Program-made: the position numbers and the translations under genes | Source of the DNA: Chloroflexota bacterium | Lineage (GTDB): Bacteria > Chloroflexota > Limnocylindria > Limnocylindrales > CSP1-4 | DNA: 13,761 nucleotides | Assembly (NCBI GenBank): GCA_016875645.1 | Contig: VGPE01000055.1 | Location: 1 to 13,761, forward strand | Reading direction: 5' to 3' | Shown here: one piece after another, positions 1-6,262 of the stretch | How positions within the stretch are numbered: the stretch's first letter is position 1 | How the letters are laid out: the number at the start of each line of letters is the position of its first letter | Notes under the pieces: generated by a model | The model's database searches: none | Told to the model about the DNA's origin: nothing | Seen by the model: only the letters and a program-made list of their open reading frames with translations

Positions 1-6
1 GCGGGA

Positions 7-2076
7 ATGAGCGAGGGGCGGGTCCGCCGCGGGATCGCAGAGCGCTTCCGGCCCCGTGAGCGGGTGCCCGGAGCATGGCTGGGTCGGGAGCTGCAGACAC
101 TCACGCGGGTCGCTGAAACGCTCGTGGGCGGCGACCGCCGGCTCGCCGTCGCCGCGGCGGTACGCCTGGACCTCGGCCTGGACCCGTCGCTGGTCACGCG
201 CCTGCGCGTCGCGCTGTGGCTCATGGAGATGCCGCTCCTGGGCCTGTTGTTCGGCGGGTCGTGGCGACCGTTCTCGCGGCTCGATCAGGCGGGCCGGGAG
301 CGAGAGCTTCGCCGCTGGGCGACGTCACGGATCCGGGCCCGACGGGCCGGCTACCAGGCCCTCAAGCGCGTGCTCGCGTTCCAGGCCCATGCCGAGCCGA
401 CGGCCGCCGGCGTGCTGAACCCGCGCCTCACCGCAATGGGCTATGTCCCCGCGCTCGAGCCTGTCGCCCCCGACCCGACGCCGATCCTTGCCTTCGAGCT
501 GCCCGCGCCGGGAGACCGCGGTGCCATGGAGATCGAGGCGGACGTCGTGATCGTCGGGTCCGGGGCAGGCGGCGGCGTGGTGGCGCGCGAACTGGCAGCG
601 GCCGGCCGCAGCGTGGTGGTGCTGGAGGCTGGTCCACTCCTGACCGAGGCGACCCTCCCGCGCGACGAGGTGACCGCCTTCGACCGGCTGGCACTCGATC
701 GCGGCGTGACGACGACCGGCGACGGTGGGATTGCGATCCTGGCCGGGACCGGCGTCGGCGGAGGAACGACGATCAACTGGGCGACCTGCCTGCCACCCTC
801 GGCGGAGTTGCGCGCCGAATGGGCGATCCGGCACGGTCTCGAAGGGTTCGACGGCGCGGGGGCAAACCGCGACCTTGTGCTCCTGGAGCGAGAACTCGGG
901 TTCGCACCGCCGCCGTCGGTGCCGCCCAAGGACAGGCTCCTGCTGGACGGCGCGGCATCGCTGGGGCTCGCGGCCGACACGACGCAGCGTGCTGCGCTGG
1001 GCTGCGGCGATTGCGGCAGTTGCACGTTCGGGTGCCCCCGCGGCGCCAAGCGGTCGACACTCCGGGTGCACCTCGCCGATGCGTGGCGGCACGGAGCTCG
1101 CATCGTCCCCGACGCGGTCGTCCGGCGCCTCCTCATCTGGCGGGAGCAGGCGCAGGGCGCGGAGGCCGATGTCCGCCTGGCCGACGGGACGGTGCGTGCC
1201 CTGCGGGTGCGTGCGCCCCAGGTCGTGGTTGCCGCTGGCGCGCTGCGGACCCCGGGCCTGCTGGCGCGGTCGGGGGTCGTGCATCCTTCGCTGGGGCACT
1301 TCCTGCGCCTTCATCCCGTGACCGTCGTGGCGGGCCTGTTCGAGGAACGCATCGAGATGTGGTGCGGGACGCTGCAGGCGGCCCGCGCATTCGTCGGCGG
1401 CGGGTCGGAGGCCGCCTTCACAATCGAATCTGCGCCCGCACATCCGGGGCTGATCGCGTTCGCCATGCCATGGGAGGGCCGAGCCCGCTTCGCAGGGCTG
1501 ATGAGCCGTGCGGCCCACCTGGCACCGCTGTTTGCGATTCCGCGCGACCCGGACTGGGGGAGCATCCGCCAGACGCGCAGCGGCCGCGACCGCATCATCT
1601 ACCCGATCCAGCCCGAAACGGCACGGCGGCTGAGCGCGGGGGCGATCGCTGCCGCCGAGATCATGCGTGCGAGCGGGCCACAGGCAATCGTCGTGCCGGG
1701 CGAGCCGGCGACGGCATGGTCGGCAGGCTCCGCCGCCGCCTCCGGCGTCCTGCCCCTTGCGGAACGGGACTGGACGCGATTCCGTCGCCGACTGGAGCGT
1801 CTCGACTTCGCTCCGGGCCGGACGCTCGTCATGTCAGCCCACCAGATGGGGAGTGTGCGCATGGGCTCCGTCCCGTCGCTCCACCCGGTCGATCCCGACG
1901 GCCGCGTGCGGTGGGCTCCCGCCAGCATCGCCGGCGATCGGACCATCCGCGGCCTCTACGTCGCTGACGCCTCGCTGTTCCCGACGGCCCTCGGGATCAA
2001 CCCGATGGTGACCGTGATGCTCCTGGCGAAGCGGACGTCGCGAACAGTGCTTGCGGAGGCGACACCGAAGCAGTGA
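7..2076 (+). CDS. GMC oxidoreductase, long-chain-alcohol-oxidase-like, with a four-Cys cluster
   Basis: FAD-dependent oxidoreductase of 689 aa in the glucose-methanol-choline (GMC) family, closest in layout to long-chain fatty alcohol oxidases (alcohol to aldehyde). Residues 1-150 form a helical N-terminal region with a hydrophobic patch at about 67-83, as in that subfamily. The FAD dinucleotide motif GSGAGGG is at 184-190, with Glu207 ending the second strand. A cysteine cluster C333-x2-C336-x2-C339-x3-C343-P follows. The C-terminal GMC domain carries the likely catalytic His612 (motif SAHQMG) and Asn665 (motif GINPM). The ATG is 6 nt from the window edge and the frame is open upstream, so the start could lie further left; only GGGA is visible as a possible ribosome site. 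It converges on the EamA gene with an 18-nt gap. Family assignment is firm. The substrate, and whether the cysteines bind an Fe-S cluster, are not known. Confidence 0.88.
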   Translation: MSEGRVRRGIAERFRPRERVPGAWLGRELQTLTRVAETLVGGDRRLAVAAAVRLDLGLDPSLVTRLRVALWLMEMPLLGLLFGGSWRPFSRLDQAGRERELRRWATSRIRARRAGYQALKRVLAFQAHAEPTAAGVLNPRLTAMGYVPALEPVAPDPTPILAFELPAPGDRGAMEIEADVVIVGSGAGGGVVARELAAAGRSVVVLEAGPLLTEATLPRDEVTAFDRLALDRGVTTTGDGGIAILAGTGVGGGTTINWATCLPPSAELRAEWAIRHGLEGFDGAGANRDLVLLERELGFAPPPSVPPKDRLLLDGAASLGLAADTTQRAALGCGDCGSCTFGCPRGAKRSTLRVHLADAWRHGARIVPDAVVRRLLIWREQAQGAEADVRLADGTVRALRVRAPQVVVAAGALRTPGLLARSGVVHPSLGHFLRLHPVTVVAGLFEERIEMWCGTLQAARAFVGGGSEAAFTIESAPAHPGLIAFAMPWEGRARFAGLMSRAAHLAPLFAIPRDPDWGSIRQTRSGRDRIIYPIQPETARRLSAGAIAAAEIMRASGPQAIVVPGEPATAWSAGSAAASGVLPLAERDWTRFRRRLERLDFAPGRTLVMSAHQMGSVRMGSVPSLHPVDPDGRVRWAPASIAGDRTIRGLYVADASLFPTALGINPMVTVMLLAKRTSRTVLAEATPKQ

Positions 2077-2094
2077 CGATCTCCGTCGCCACCA

Positions 2095-3030
2095 TCAAGG
2101 CCACGGCCCGGGCTCTCTCGTCGGTGCCGGCGGCCCCGGCGCCGGCCTCGGCCTCGAGCGAGCGGTCACGATCAGGGCCACCCCACCGACGATCACGGCA
2201 CTGCCCAGCACGAGCCGCTCGCCGAGCGGTTCGTTGAGCAGGATCACGCCCAGGATCACCGCCACGACCGGGTTCACATAGGCATACGTCGAGACCAGCG
2301 GCAAGGGCGCGGTCCGGAGCAGGAAGCCATAGGCGCTGAAGCCGACGGGGCTCCCGACGAAGACGAGGTACGCGACCCCGGCCAATGACGCCGTGCTGAA
2401 GGCGCTGACATCGAGCCGACCCAACTGGCCGGTGGCCACGCCCATGAGCGCCAGGACGACCGCGCCGGCCAGCATCTGGACTGCGCTTGCGACCAGCCCG
2501 TTGCGTGGCAGCCTCGCCCGACGCGCCGCAAAGAGCGAACCGAGTGCCCACGAGACCGGCGACAACAGCAGCGCGGCGACGGCTGCCGGGTTCGTTGGCT
2601 CGCCCGTGCCGGTCGGTGCGACCAGGATCGCGACCCCGGCGAAGCCCAGCCCGATGCCGACGGCGACAATCGGCCGGAGCCGCTCACCGAGGAGGGCCCA
2701 GCTGAAGACCGCCAGCCAGGCCGGCATCAGCGCGATCAGCAGCGCGGTGATGCCGGCTGGGACCGTCTGTTGGCCCCACGCCACCAGGCCCATGCCGCCA
2801 CCCAACAGGGCGCCCCCGACGATCGCGCTGTCGCGCACCTCGCGGCGCGTCACCCGCGGCAGCGCACCGGTTCGCAGCGTCACCCAGGCCAGCAGGATCG
2901 CGCCCGCGACCACGAACCGGCCCCCCGCCATCAGGAAAGTTGGGATGGTCTGCACTGCCACCGCGATCGCGATGAAGGTGGAGCCCCAGACGAAATAGAG
3001 CGCGAGGAGCGCGGCCCAGCGAGCCGTCAC
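2095..3030 (-). CDS. EamA/DMT-family transporter
   Basis: Integral membrane protein of 311 aa in the drug/metabolite transporter superfamily, built from two EamA repeats (about residues 5-138 and 148-288) with ten predicted membrane helices. Visible hallmarks are the first-helix pattern FVWGSTF (13-19), the end of repeat one at LLGERL (113-118), and in repeat two YVNPVVAVILGV followed by LLNEPLGE (251-271). The charged/proline-rich C-terminus (about 291-311) should be cytoplasmic. The start is GTG at 3030, which places the first helix correctly; only a weak AGGG lies just upstream. It is 55 nt downstream of the methyltransferase/Ada gene on the same strand and may be read from the same transcript. 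Such proteins export amino acids, metabolites or drugs; the substrate cannot be told from sequence. Confidence 0.9.
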   Translation of the reverse strand: MTARWAALLALYFVWGSTFIAIAVAVQTIPTFLMAGGRFVVAGAILLAWVTLRTGALPRVTRREVRDSAIVGGALLGGGMGLVAWGQQTVPAGITALLIALMPAWLAVFSWALLGERLRPIVAVGIGLGFAGVAILVAPTGTGEPTNPAAVAALLLSPVSWALGSLFAARRARLPRNGLVASAVQMLAGAVVLALMGVATGQLGRLDVSAFSTASLAGVAYLVFVGSPVGFSAYGFLLRTAPLPLVSTYAYVNPVVAVILGVILLNEPLGERLVLGSAVIVGGVALIVTARSRPRPAPGPPAPTREPGPWP

Positions 3031-3085
3031 GCCCTGCGATGGGTTCGGCTTGGTCGCGGCCGGGACGCGACGTGCGACGGGCGGC

Positions 3086-3886
3086 TCACGCGGCCAGGGA
3101 GATCGGCCGGCAGACCCGGCATGGCCGGTAGCCCGCGGCGAGGGCCTGCGCCAGGGATCCGAAGCGGACGCGATGGCGCGGCATCACCCGGCGCGCGTGA
3201 CGACAGGTGGGCAGGCAGGTGACCTTGGTGGTGTCGGAGCCGATGAGCCGGATGCCGGCTTCGGCCTCCGACACGTACGCCTCGACGTCCATTCCCTCGG
3301 CCTCCAGGACCGCCCGCTTCACGGTCGGTCCGCCCATGGAGTAGTTCCCGATCATGCCGTCGCTGCGGACCACGCGATGGCACGGGATCAGGAGCGGGAT
3401 CGGATTGCGCGCGAGGGCGGTACCGACGGCGCGGACGGCGCGCGGACGCCCGATCTCGGCCGCAATCCAGGCGTACGGTCGGACCTCGCCCGTCGGGATC
3501 TCCAGCGCCTTCTCGAGCACGGCCCGCTCGAAGGGCGAGCGGCGGCGCAGGTCGAACGGAACCCGGACGCGGCGGTCTCCGGCGAGGCGTCGCTCGACCG
3601 CCCGCTCCAGGTCGGGCGGCAACGCCTCCACGCGACGGACGGGCCGCCCCAGCTCCGCAGCCACGCGCATCTCGAAGGAGGCGGCGTTCTCTGCGAGGCC
3701 GACCGCCGAGACGCAGTGCGCGCTGTAGGCCACCAGCACCGGGCCGATGGGGGACTGGACTGGAGCGTACGCGTCGGCAAGGCCGGCGGTCGCCATGGTG
3801 CGCGCCAGCAAGCCGGCCGGCGCTTCGGCGCGCAGCGCTTCGAGGGTCCGCTCGATGGCGCCGTCGTCCAGAACGTGCACGTTCAC
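3086..3886 (-). CDS. O6-alkylguanine-DNA methyltransferase with C-terminal Ada-type zinc domain
   Basis: DNA-alkylation repair protein of 266 aa that transfers a methyl group from O6-methylguanine to its own cysteine. Residues 40-200 are the Ogt/MGMT domain: an N-terminal alpha/beta part, the helix-turn-helix region (about 128-160), Asn163-Pro164, and the acceptor Cys169 in PCHRV. Residues about 212-262 match the Ada zinc-binding domain, with all four expected cysteines (Cys224-x3-Cys228 and Cys256-x2-Cys259) and the signature AGYRPC. In E. coli Ada this domain comes first and repairs methylphosphotriesters; here it is last and the AraC-type activator domain is absent. Residues 1-39 are acidic and leucine/alanine-rich, of unknown role. 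The start is GTG at 3886, overlapping the sigma-factor stop (GTGA), with GGAGG 7 nt upstream. The same frame is open further upstream, but that part is a shadow of the sigma gene. Confidence 0.88.
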   Translation of the reverse strand: MNVHVLDDGAIERTLEALRAEAPAGLLARTMATAGLADAYAPVQSPIGPVLVAYSAHCVSAVGLAENAASFEMRVAAELGRPVRRVEALPPDLERAVERRLAGDRRVRVPFDLRRRSPFERAVLEKALEIPTGEVRPYAWIAAEIGRPRAVRAVGTALARNPIPLLIPCHRVVRSDGMIGNYSMGGPTVKRAVLEAEGMDVEAYVSEAEAGIRLIGSDTTKVTCLPTCRHARRVMPRHRVRFGSLAQALAAGYRPCRVCRPISLAA

Positions 3887-4527
3887 AGGGCCACCTCCGC
3901 GAGCTGGAGTGCGCTTCGGCCGGCCGCACCGTCCGGTCCGGCGGCCGCCGTCTCCTGTTCCAATGCCGACCGCAGGAGCGCAAGGCCGCGGTGGACCTGG
4001 GCGCGCAGCGTGCCCTCCGGGATCCCCAGTGCCGTCGAGATCTCGGCGTAGGCCAGATCGTCCACGTAGCGCAGGAGGAGCGGCTCGCGGTAGCGAGCGG
4101 GGAGTGCCCGCACCCGGCGGGCCCAGACTTCGGCGTCCTCGCGCAGCAGCGCGTGGGTCTCCGGCTGGCCTGCCGCGCCGTTCCGGCCCTGGACGGCGTG
4201 GGTCGCCACCGCGTCGAGCCCGTCGAGGTCCACCTGCGCAGGGCGGACCCGTCGGGCTCGATTGCGGCACAGGTTCAGCACGATCGTTGACAGCCAGGGC
4301 CGGACCTGGAGTTCGCGCCGCCGCTGTGGCTCGTACCCGGCCAGCGCGCGATACGCGCGCACGAAGGCGTCCTGGGTCAACTCCTCGGCGTCGGACGCAT
4401 CCCCGAGATAGCGCAGCGCAAGGCTATAGAGTCGATCCTGGTGGTCGCGGACGAGCTGCTCGAAGCTGCCATCGAGGTCGCCGGCAAGGCTCACCGCCAA
4501 CCGATCGTTCATCGACTCCAAGAACAC
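3883..4527 (-). CDS. ECF-type RNA polymerase sigma factor (sigma-70 family)
   Basis: Alternative sigma factor of about 214 aa. Region 2 spans residues 21-93, including the core-binding/-10 recognition segment DAEELTQDAFVRAYRAL and the following PWLSTIVLNLCRN helix. A variable linker of about 45 residues follows, then region 4 at about 140-190 with the -35-binding helix-turn-helix (DDLAYAEISTALGIPEGTL). The length and the lack of regions 1 and 3 are typical of ECF factors. Start choice is uncertain: GTG at 4527 lacks a ribosome site, and ATG at 4512 has GGAG only 3 nt upstream. The last codons carry the ribosome site of the methyltransferase/Ada gene and overlap it by 4 nt, so the two are translated together. 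No zinc-type anti-sigma gene (HxxxCxxC) is seen next to it. The cupredoxin gene ends 108 nt upstream on the same strand. Confidence 0.9.
   Translation of the reverse strand: MFLESMNDRLAVSLAGDLDGSFEQLVRDHQDRLYSLALRYLGDASDAEELTQDAFVRAYRALAGYEPQRRRELQVRPWLSTIVLNLCRNRARRVRPAQVDLDGLDAVATHAVQGRNGAAGQPETHALLREDAEVWARRVRALPARYREPLLLRYVDDLAYAEISTALGIPEGTLRAQVHRGLALLRSALEQETAAAGPDGAAGRSALQLAEVAL
3894..3898 (-). promoter_or_regulatory. Ribosome binding site that sets the GTG start of the methyltransferase/Ada gene
   Basis: On the minus strand GGAGG sits 7 nt before the GTG at 3886-3884, inside the last codons of the sigma-factor gene. With the GTGA stop/start overlap it argues for translational coupling and for the short 266-aa product over longer in-frame readings. 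Confidence 0.75.
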
Positions 4528-4586
4528 GTACGGGCGTCGAAACGTTGCGGCTGGACCACGCCGGGTGCGGGCTCAGCCGGGATCGG

Positions 4587-4605
4587 GCATTCCGCCACGC
4601 ATTCC
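4587..4605 (-). repeat. 7-bp direct repeat, 12-nt period, upstream of the sigma-factor gene
   Basis: GCATTCC occurs at 4587-4593 and again at 4599-4605 (GGAATGC on the minus strand). It lies in the 108-nt gap between the cupredoxin stop and the sigma-factor start. The 12-nt period is close to one helical turn, so an operator is possible, but the repeat is short. Confidence 0.3.
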
Positions 4606-4635
4606 GGACTCCGGCCGATCATGGCGGCACCAGGG

Positions 4636-5018
4636 CTACTTGACCGTGACCTTGCCCGTCATGCTGGGATGGATGGTGCACTTGTACGCGTACGTGCCCG
4701 TGCCGGAGAAGGTTGCGGAGAAGGTCTGGCCCTTCGCGAGGTTCCCGCTGCTGGCGATCGAGGCGTCGTCGAACGTGACCGTGTGGGGGGCGTCATCCTT
4801 GTTGGTCCAGGTCACCCTACCGCCGCTCGTGGAGAGTTCGGCCGGGACGAAGGCGAAGCCGGAAATCAGCACCTCGCTCTCGCCGCCTGCTGCCGACGGG
4901 GCGGCCGATGGCGCGGCGCTGGGAACCGCGGTCGGCGCTGGCGTCGCGCCACCCCCGAGCACGCGGAAACAAGGAACGCCGCGGCGGCGACGGGGGCCAT
5001 CAGTCGAGTGAGACGCAT
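4636..5018 (-). CDS. Cupredoxin lipoprotein (plastocyanin/amicyanin-like), broken by a 1-nt frameshift
   Basis: Small exported type-1 copper protein, a likely electron carrier or copper-binding protein on the outer face of the membrane. Starting from ATG at 5018, with a strong AAGGAGGA 7 nt upstream, translation gives a lipoprotein signal peptide (MRLTRLMAPV..., hydrophobic core, lipobox LVSAC) that runs into VARRQRR in the wrong frame. The copper domain is intact in the neighbouring frame. Restoring one C to the C5 run at 4952-4956 joins them into a 127-aa protein: lipidated Cys20, a Pro/Ser/Ala linker with PSAA repeats (about 26-45), then the cupredoxin fold with ligands His79 (DAPHTVT), Cys114, His117 and Met120 (CTIHPSM). 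Without correction a gene caller would start at 5082 in the copper frame and give a false N-terminus lacking a signal peptide. A sequencing or assembly error in the homopolymer is most likely; a true mutation is possible. Confidence 0.85.
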
Positions 5019-5025
5019 TCGTTGG

Positions 5026-5033
5026 TCCTCCTT
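5026..5033 (-). promoter_or_regulatory. Ribosome binding site of the cupredoxin lipoprotein
   Basis: AAGGAGGA on the minus strand ends 7 nt before the ATG at 5018-5016. It is the strongest Shine-Dalgarno in the window. It points to the lipoprotein frame and not to the longer open frame starting at 5082, which is the key evidence for the frameshift. Confidence 0.8.
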
Positions 5034-5061
5034 GGTGTCGGTTCGAGGCGAGGCGCGACAG

Positions 5062-5074
5062 CGGGAACGTCCCG
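5062..5074. promoter_or_regulatory. 13-bp palindrome in the cupredoxin/VOC divergent promoter region
   Basis: CGGGA-ACG-TCCCG is a perfect inverted repeat with 5-bp arms in the 108-nt gap between the divergent cupredoxin and VOC-like genes. It contains GGAAC, the core of many ECF sigma -35 elements, but no convincing CGTC -10 follows at 15-17 nt. It could be an operator or chance in GC-rich DNA. Confidence 0.3.
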
Positions 5075-5126
5075 AGTCTCATACGCGCAACGCCCGCGCC
5101 CGGTTTACCGCCGGGTTCTCTCCGAA

Positions 5127-5723
5127 ATGAGTCCCGCCGCGCACATCATGCTCCGCTGGCGGACGCCCGATCCGGCCGCCGCGACACGCCGGCTCGCAGC
5201 GATCGGGTTCGACGTCGCGAACCTGCAGTTCGATGTGGCGGACCTCGCGGTGGTCCGATCGCCGACTGGCGATCGCCTCGAGGTGGCAGAGGCGCCCGCA
5301 CCGAGTGGCGTGGCGGCCGTTCCGGAGCATCCGAACGGGCTCGGGCGGCTGCTCGCGATCGGCTGGGCGACCGTCGACCTCGAGCGCGCGGCACAGGAGT
5401 TCGGCCGGTCCGTGGTCGACCTGATGCCGGACCGGCTCCTGGGAGCCAGGGCGGCGCTCGTCGGCGACGGTCCGATCGTGCTTCTCGAGCCGAACACGGA
5501 GGCGAGGCTTGCCGCGACCCTGGCGCGCTGGGGGGAAGTCCCCGCCGCGCTCTACCTTTCGGCCCCGGACGGTTGCCTGCCCCACGGCGCCTCGCCGGTC
5601 AGCGTTGGTCCGTTCGACCCCAGCGCACTTCTCGATCCCGGAGCGGTCCACGGTCCCCACCTGATCGCCTGTTCGGGGGCCGGCGCCGGCCGGCGCGACC
5701 CGTCGGTTACCATCCGCCGATGA
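5127..5723 (+). CDS. VOC (glyoxalase/bleomycin-resistance-like) superfamily protein, putative
   Basis: Protein of 198 aa that looks like two vicinal-oxygen-chelate modules. Residues about 5-55 (HIMLRWRTPDPAAATRRLAAIGF ... ADLAVVRSPTGDRLEVAE) and about 75-150 (LLAIGWATVDLERAAQEFG ... GPIVLLEPNTEARLAATL ... AALYL) each show the beta-alpha-beta-beta-beta rhythm of the fold. I cannot find a clear set of His/Glu metal ligands, so it may be a binding or degenerate member. The ATG at 5127 is taken because the VOC-like part begins directly after it; the open frame further upstream overlaps the divergent cupredoxin gene. No Shine-Dalgarno is visible. Its stop overlaps the start of the GNAT gene (ATGA), so the two are probably co-expressed. 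Real gene: likely. Family: moderate. Function: unknown. Confidence 0.65.
   Translation: MSPAAHIMLRWRTPDPAAATRRLAAIGFDVANLQFDVADLAVVRSPTGDRLEVAEAPAPSGVAAVPEHPNGLGRLLAIGWATVDLERAAQEFGRSVVDLMPDRLLGARAALVGDGPIVLLEPNTEARLAATLARWGEVPAALYLSAPDGCLPHGASPVSVGPFDPSALLDPGAVHGPHLIACSGAGAGRRDPSVTIRR
5708..5713 (+). promoter_or_regulatory. Possible -10 element for a leaderless GNAT transcript
   Basis: TACCAT lies exactly 6 nt before the ATG at 5720, the spacing expected when transcription starts at the A of the start codon. It lies inside the end of the VOC-like gene and no Shine-Dalgarno is visible. The ATGA overlap gives a competing explanation for expression. Confidence 0.35.
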
Positions 5724-6169
5724 CCGAGCGCGGCACCGTCAGCCTGCGCCCGGCGATGTCGGCCGACGCGGAGCGCATCGCCAGCCTGTTCACCGAGGAG
5801 GGCTTCCCGGTGGGGGCGAGCGGCGTGGCCGAGCGACTGGAGCGCTTCCGGGCACCGGGTTCGCGCGTTGTGGTGGCCGAACTGGGCGGCGAGGTCCTCG
5901 GCTTCATCGCGCTGCACGTCGTGCCGCGCTTCGAGCAGGACGAGCCGTTTGTGCGCATCGTCGCGCTCGTGGTGGACCCGGGTGTTCGCGAACGCGGCGT
6001 CGGCCGGCTGCTCATGGACGAGGCCGAGCGTGTCGGCGCGCGGGCCGGCGCGACGTTCGTGGAGGTCACCGCGGGCCGCCACCGCGTCGAGGCCAAGCGG
6101 CTCTACGAGTCGCTCGGCTACGACAGCACGGTGACCACCTACCTGCGCAAGCGCCTCGAGGCGCCCTGA
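5720..6169 (+). CDS. GNAT family N-acetyltransferase
   Basis: Acetyl-CoA-dependent N-acyltransferase of 149 aa. The N-terminal strand and helix (TVSLRPAMSADAERIASLF, 6-24) are typical. The core strand VRIVALVVDPGVRERGVGRLLMDEAE (78-103) holds the acetyl-CoA pyrophosphate loop R90-E-R-G93-V-G95. The final VEAKRLYESLGYD (123-135) is the usual motif-B helix and turn. The length matches single-domain GNATs. The start ATG at 5720 overlaps the VOC-like stop by ATGA, and the GNAT homology begins within a few residues of it. The acceptor substrate (amine, aminoglycoside, protein N-terminus or other) cannot be inferred. It is convergent with the hydrolase gene, leaving a 93-nt gap. Confidence 0.9.
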   Translation: MTERGTVSLRPAMSADAERIASLFTEEGFPVGASGVAERLERFRAPGSRVVVAELGGEVLGFIALHVVPRFEQDEPFVRIVALVVDPGVRERGVGRLLMDEAERVGARAGATFVEVTAGRHRVEAKRLYESLGYDSTVTTYLRKRLEAP

Positions 6170-6210
6170 CGCACGCGGCTGAGCCGCCCGCGATCACCCC
6201 GGATGCGCGG

Positions 6211-6229
6211 CCGCCACCGGAACCGGCGG
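6211..6229. terminator. Weak hairpin between convergent GNAT and hydrolase genes
   Basis: CCGCC and GGCGG can pair around a 9-nt loop in the 93-nt gap between two convergent genes. There is no T-tract on either side, so this is a candidate only. Confidence 0.25.
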
Positions 6230-6262
6230 GCTACGACGAAATTCACCTTGGGCCTGGAGTGG

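Noticed and set aside
216..1967. A 583-aa open frame on the plus strand inside the GMC gene
   Set aside because: Arg/Gly/Pro-rich shadow of the GMC oxidoreductase with no domain or motif.
3887..4270. N-terminal extension of the methyltransferase/Ada frame to an ATG at 4270
   Set aside because: These 128 codons are out-of-frame sigma-factor sequence; the GTG at 3886 has a ribosome site and begins the protein-like composition.
4528..4560. ECF-type autoregulatory promoter (AAC...CGTA) just before the sigma gene
   Set aside because: The spacing between the AAC and CGTA elements is about 11 nt, too short for the 15-17 nt of ECF promoters.
4908..5126. Upstream extension of the VOC-like frame
   Set aside because: It overlaps the oppositely oriented cupredoxin gene and encodes an Arg/Gly-rich, non-homologous stretch.
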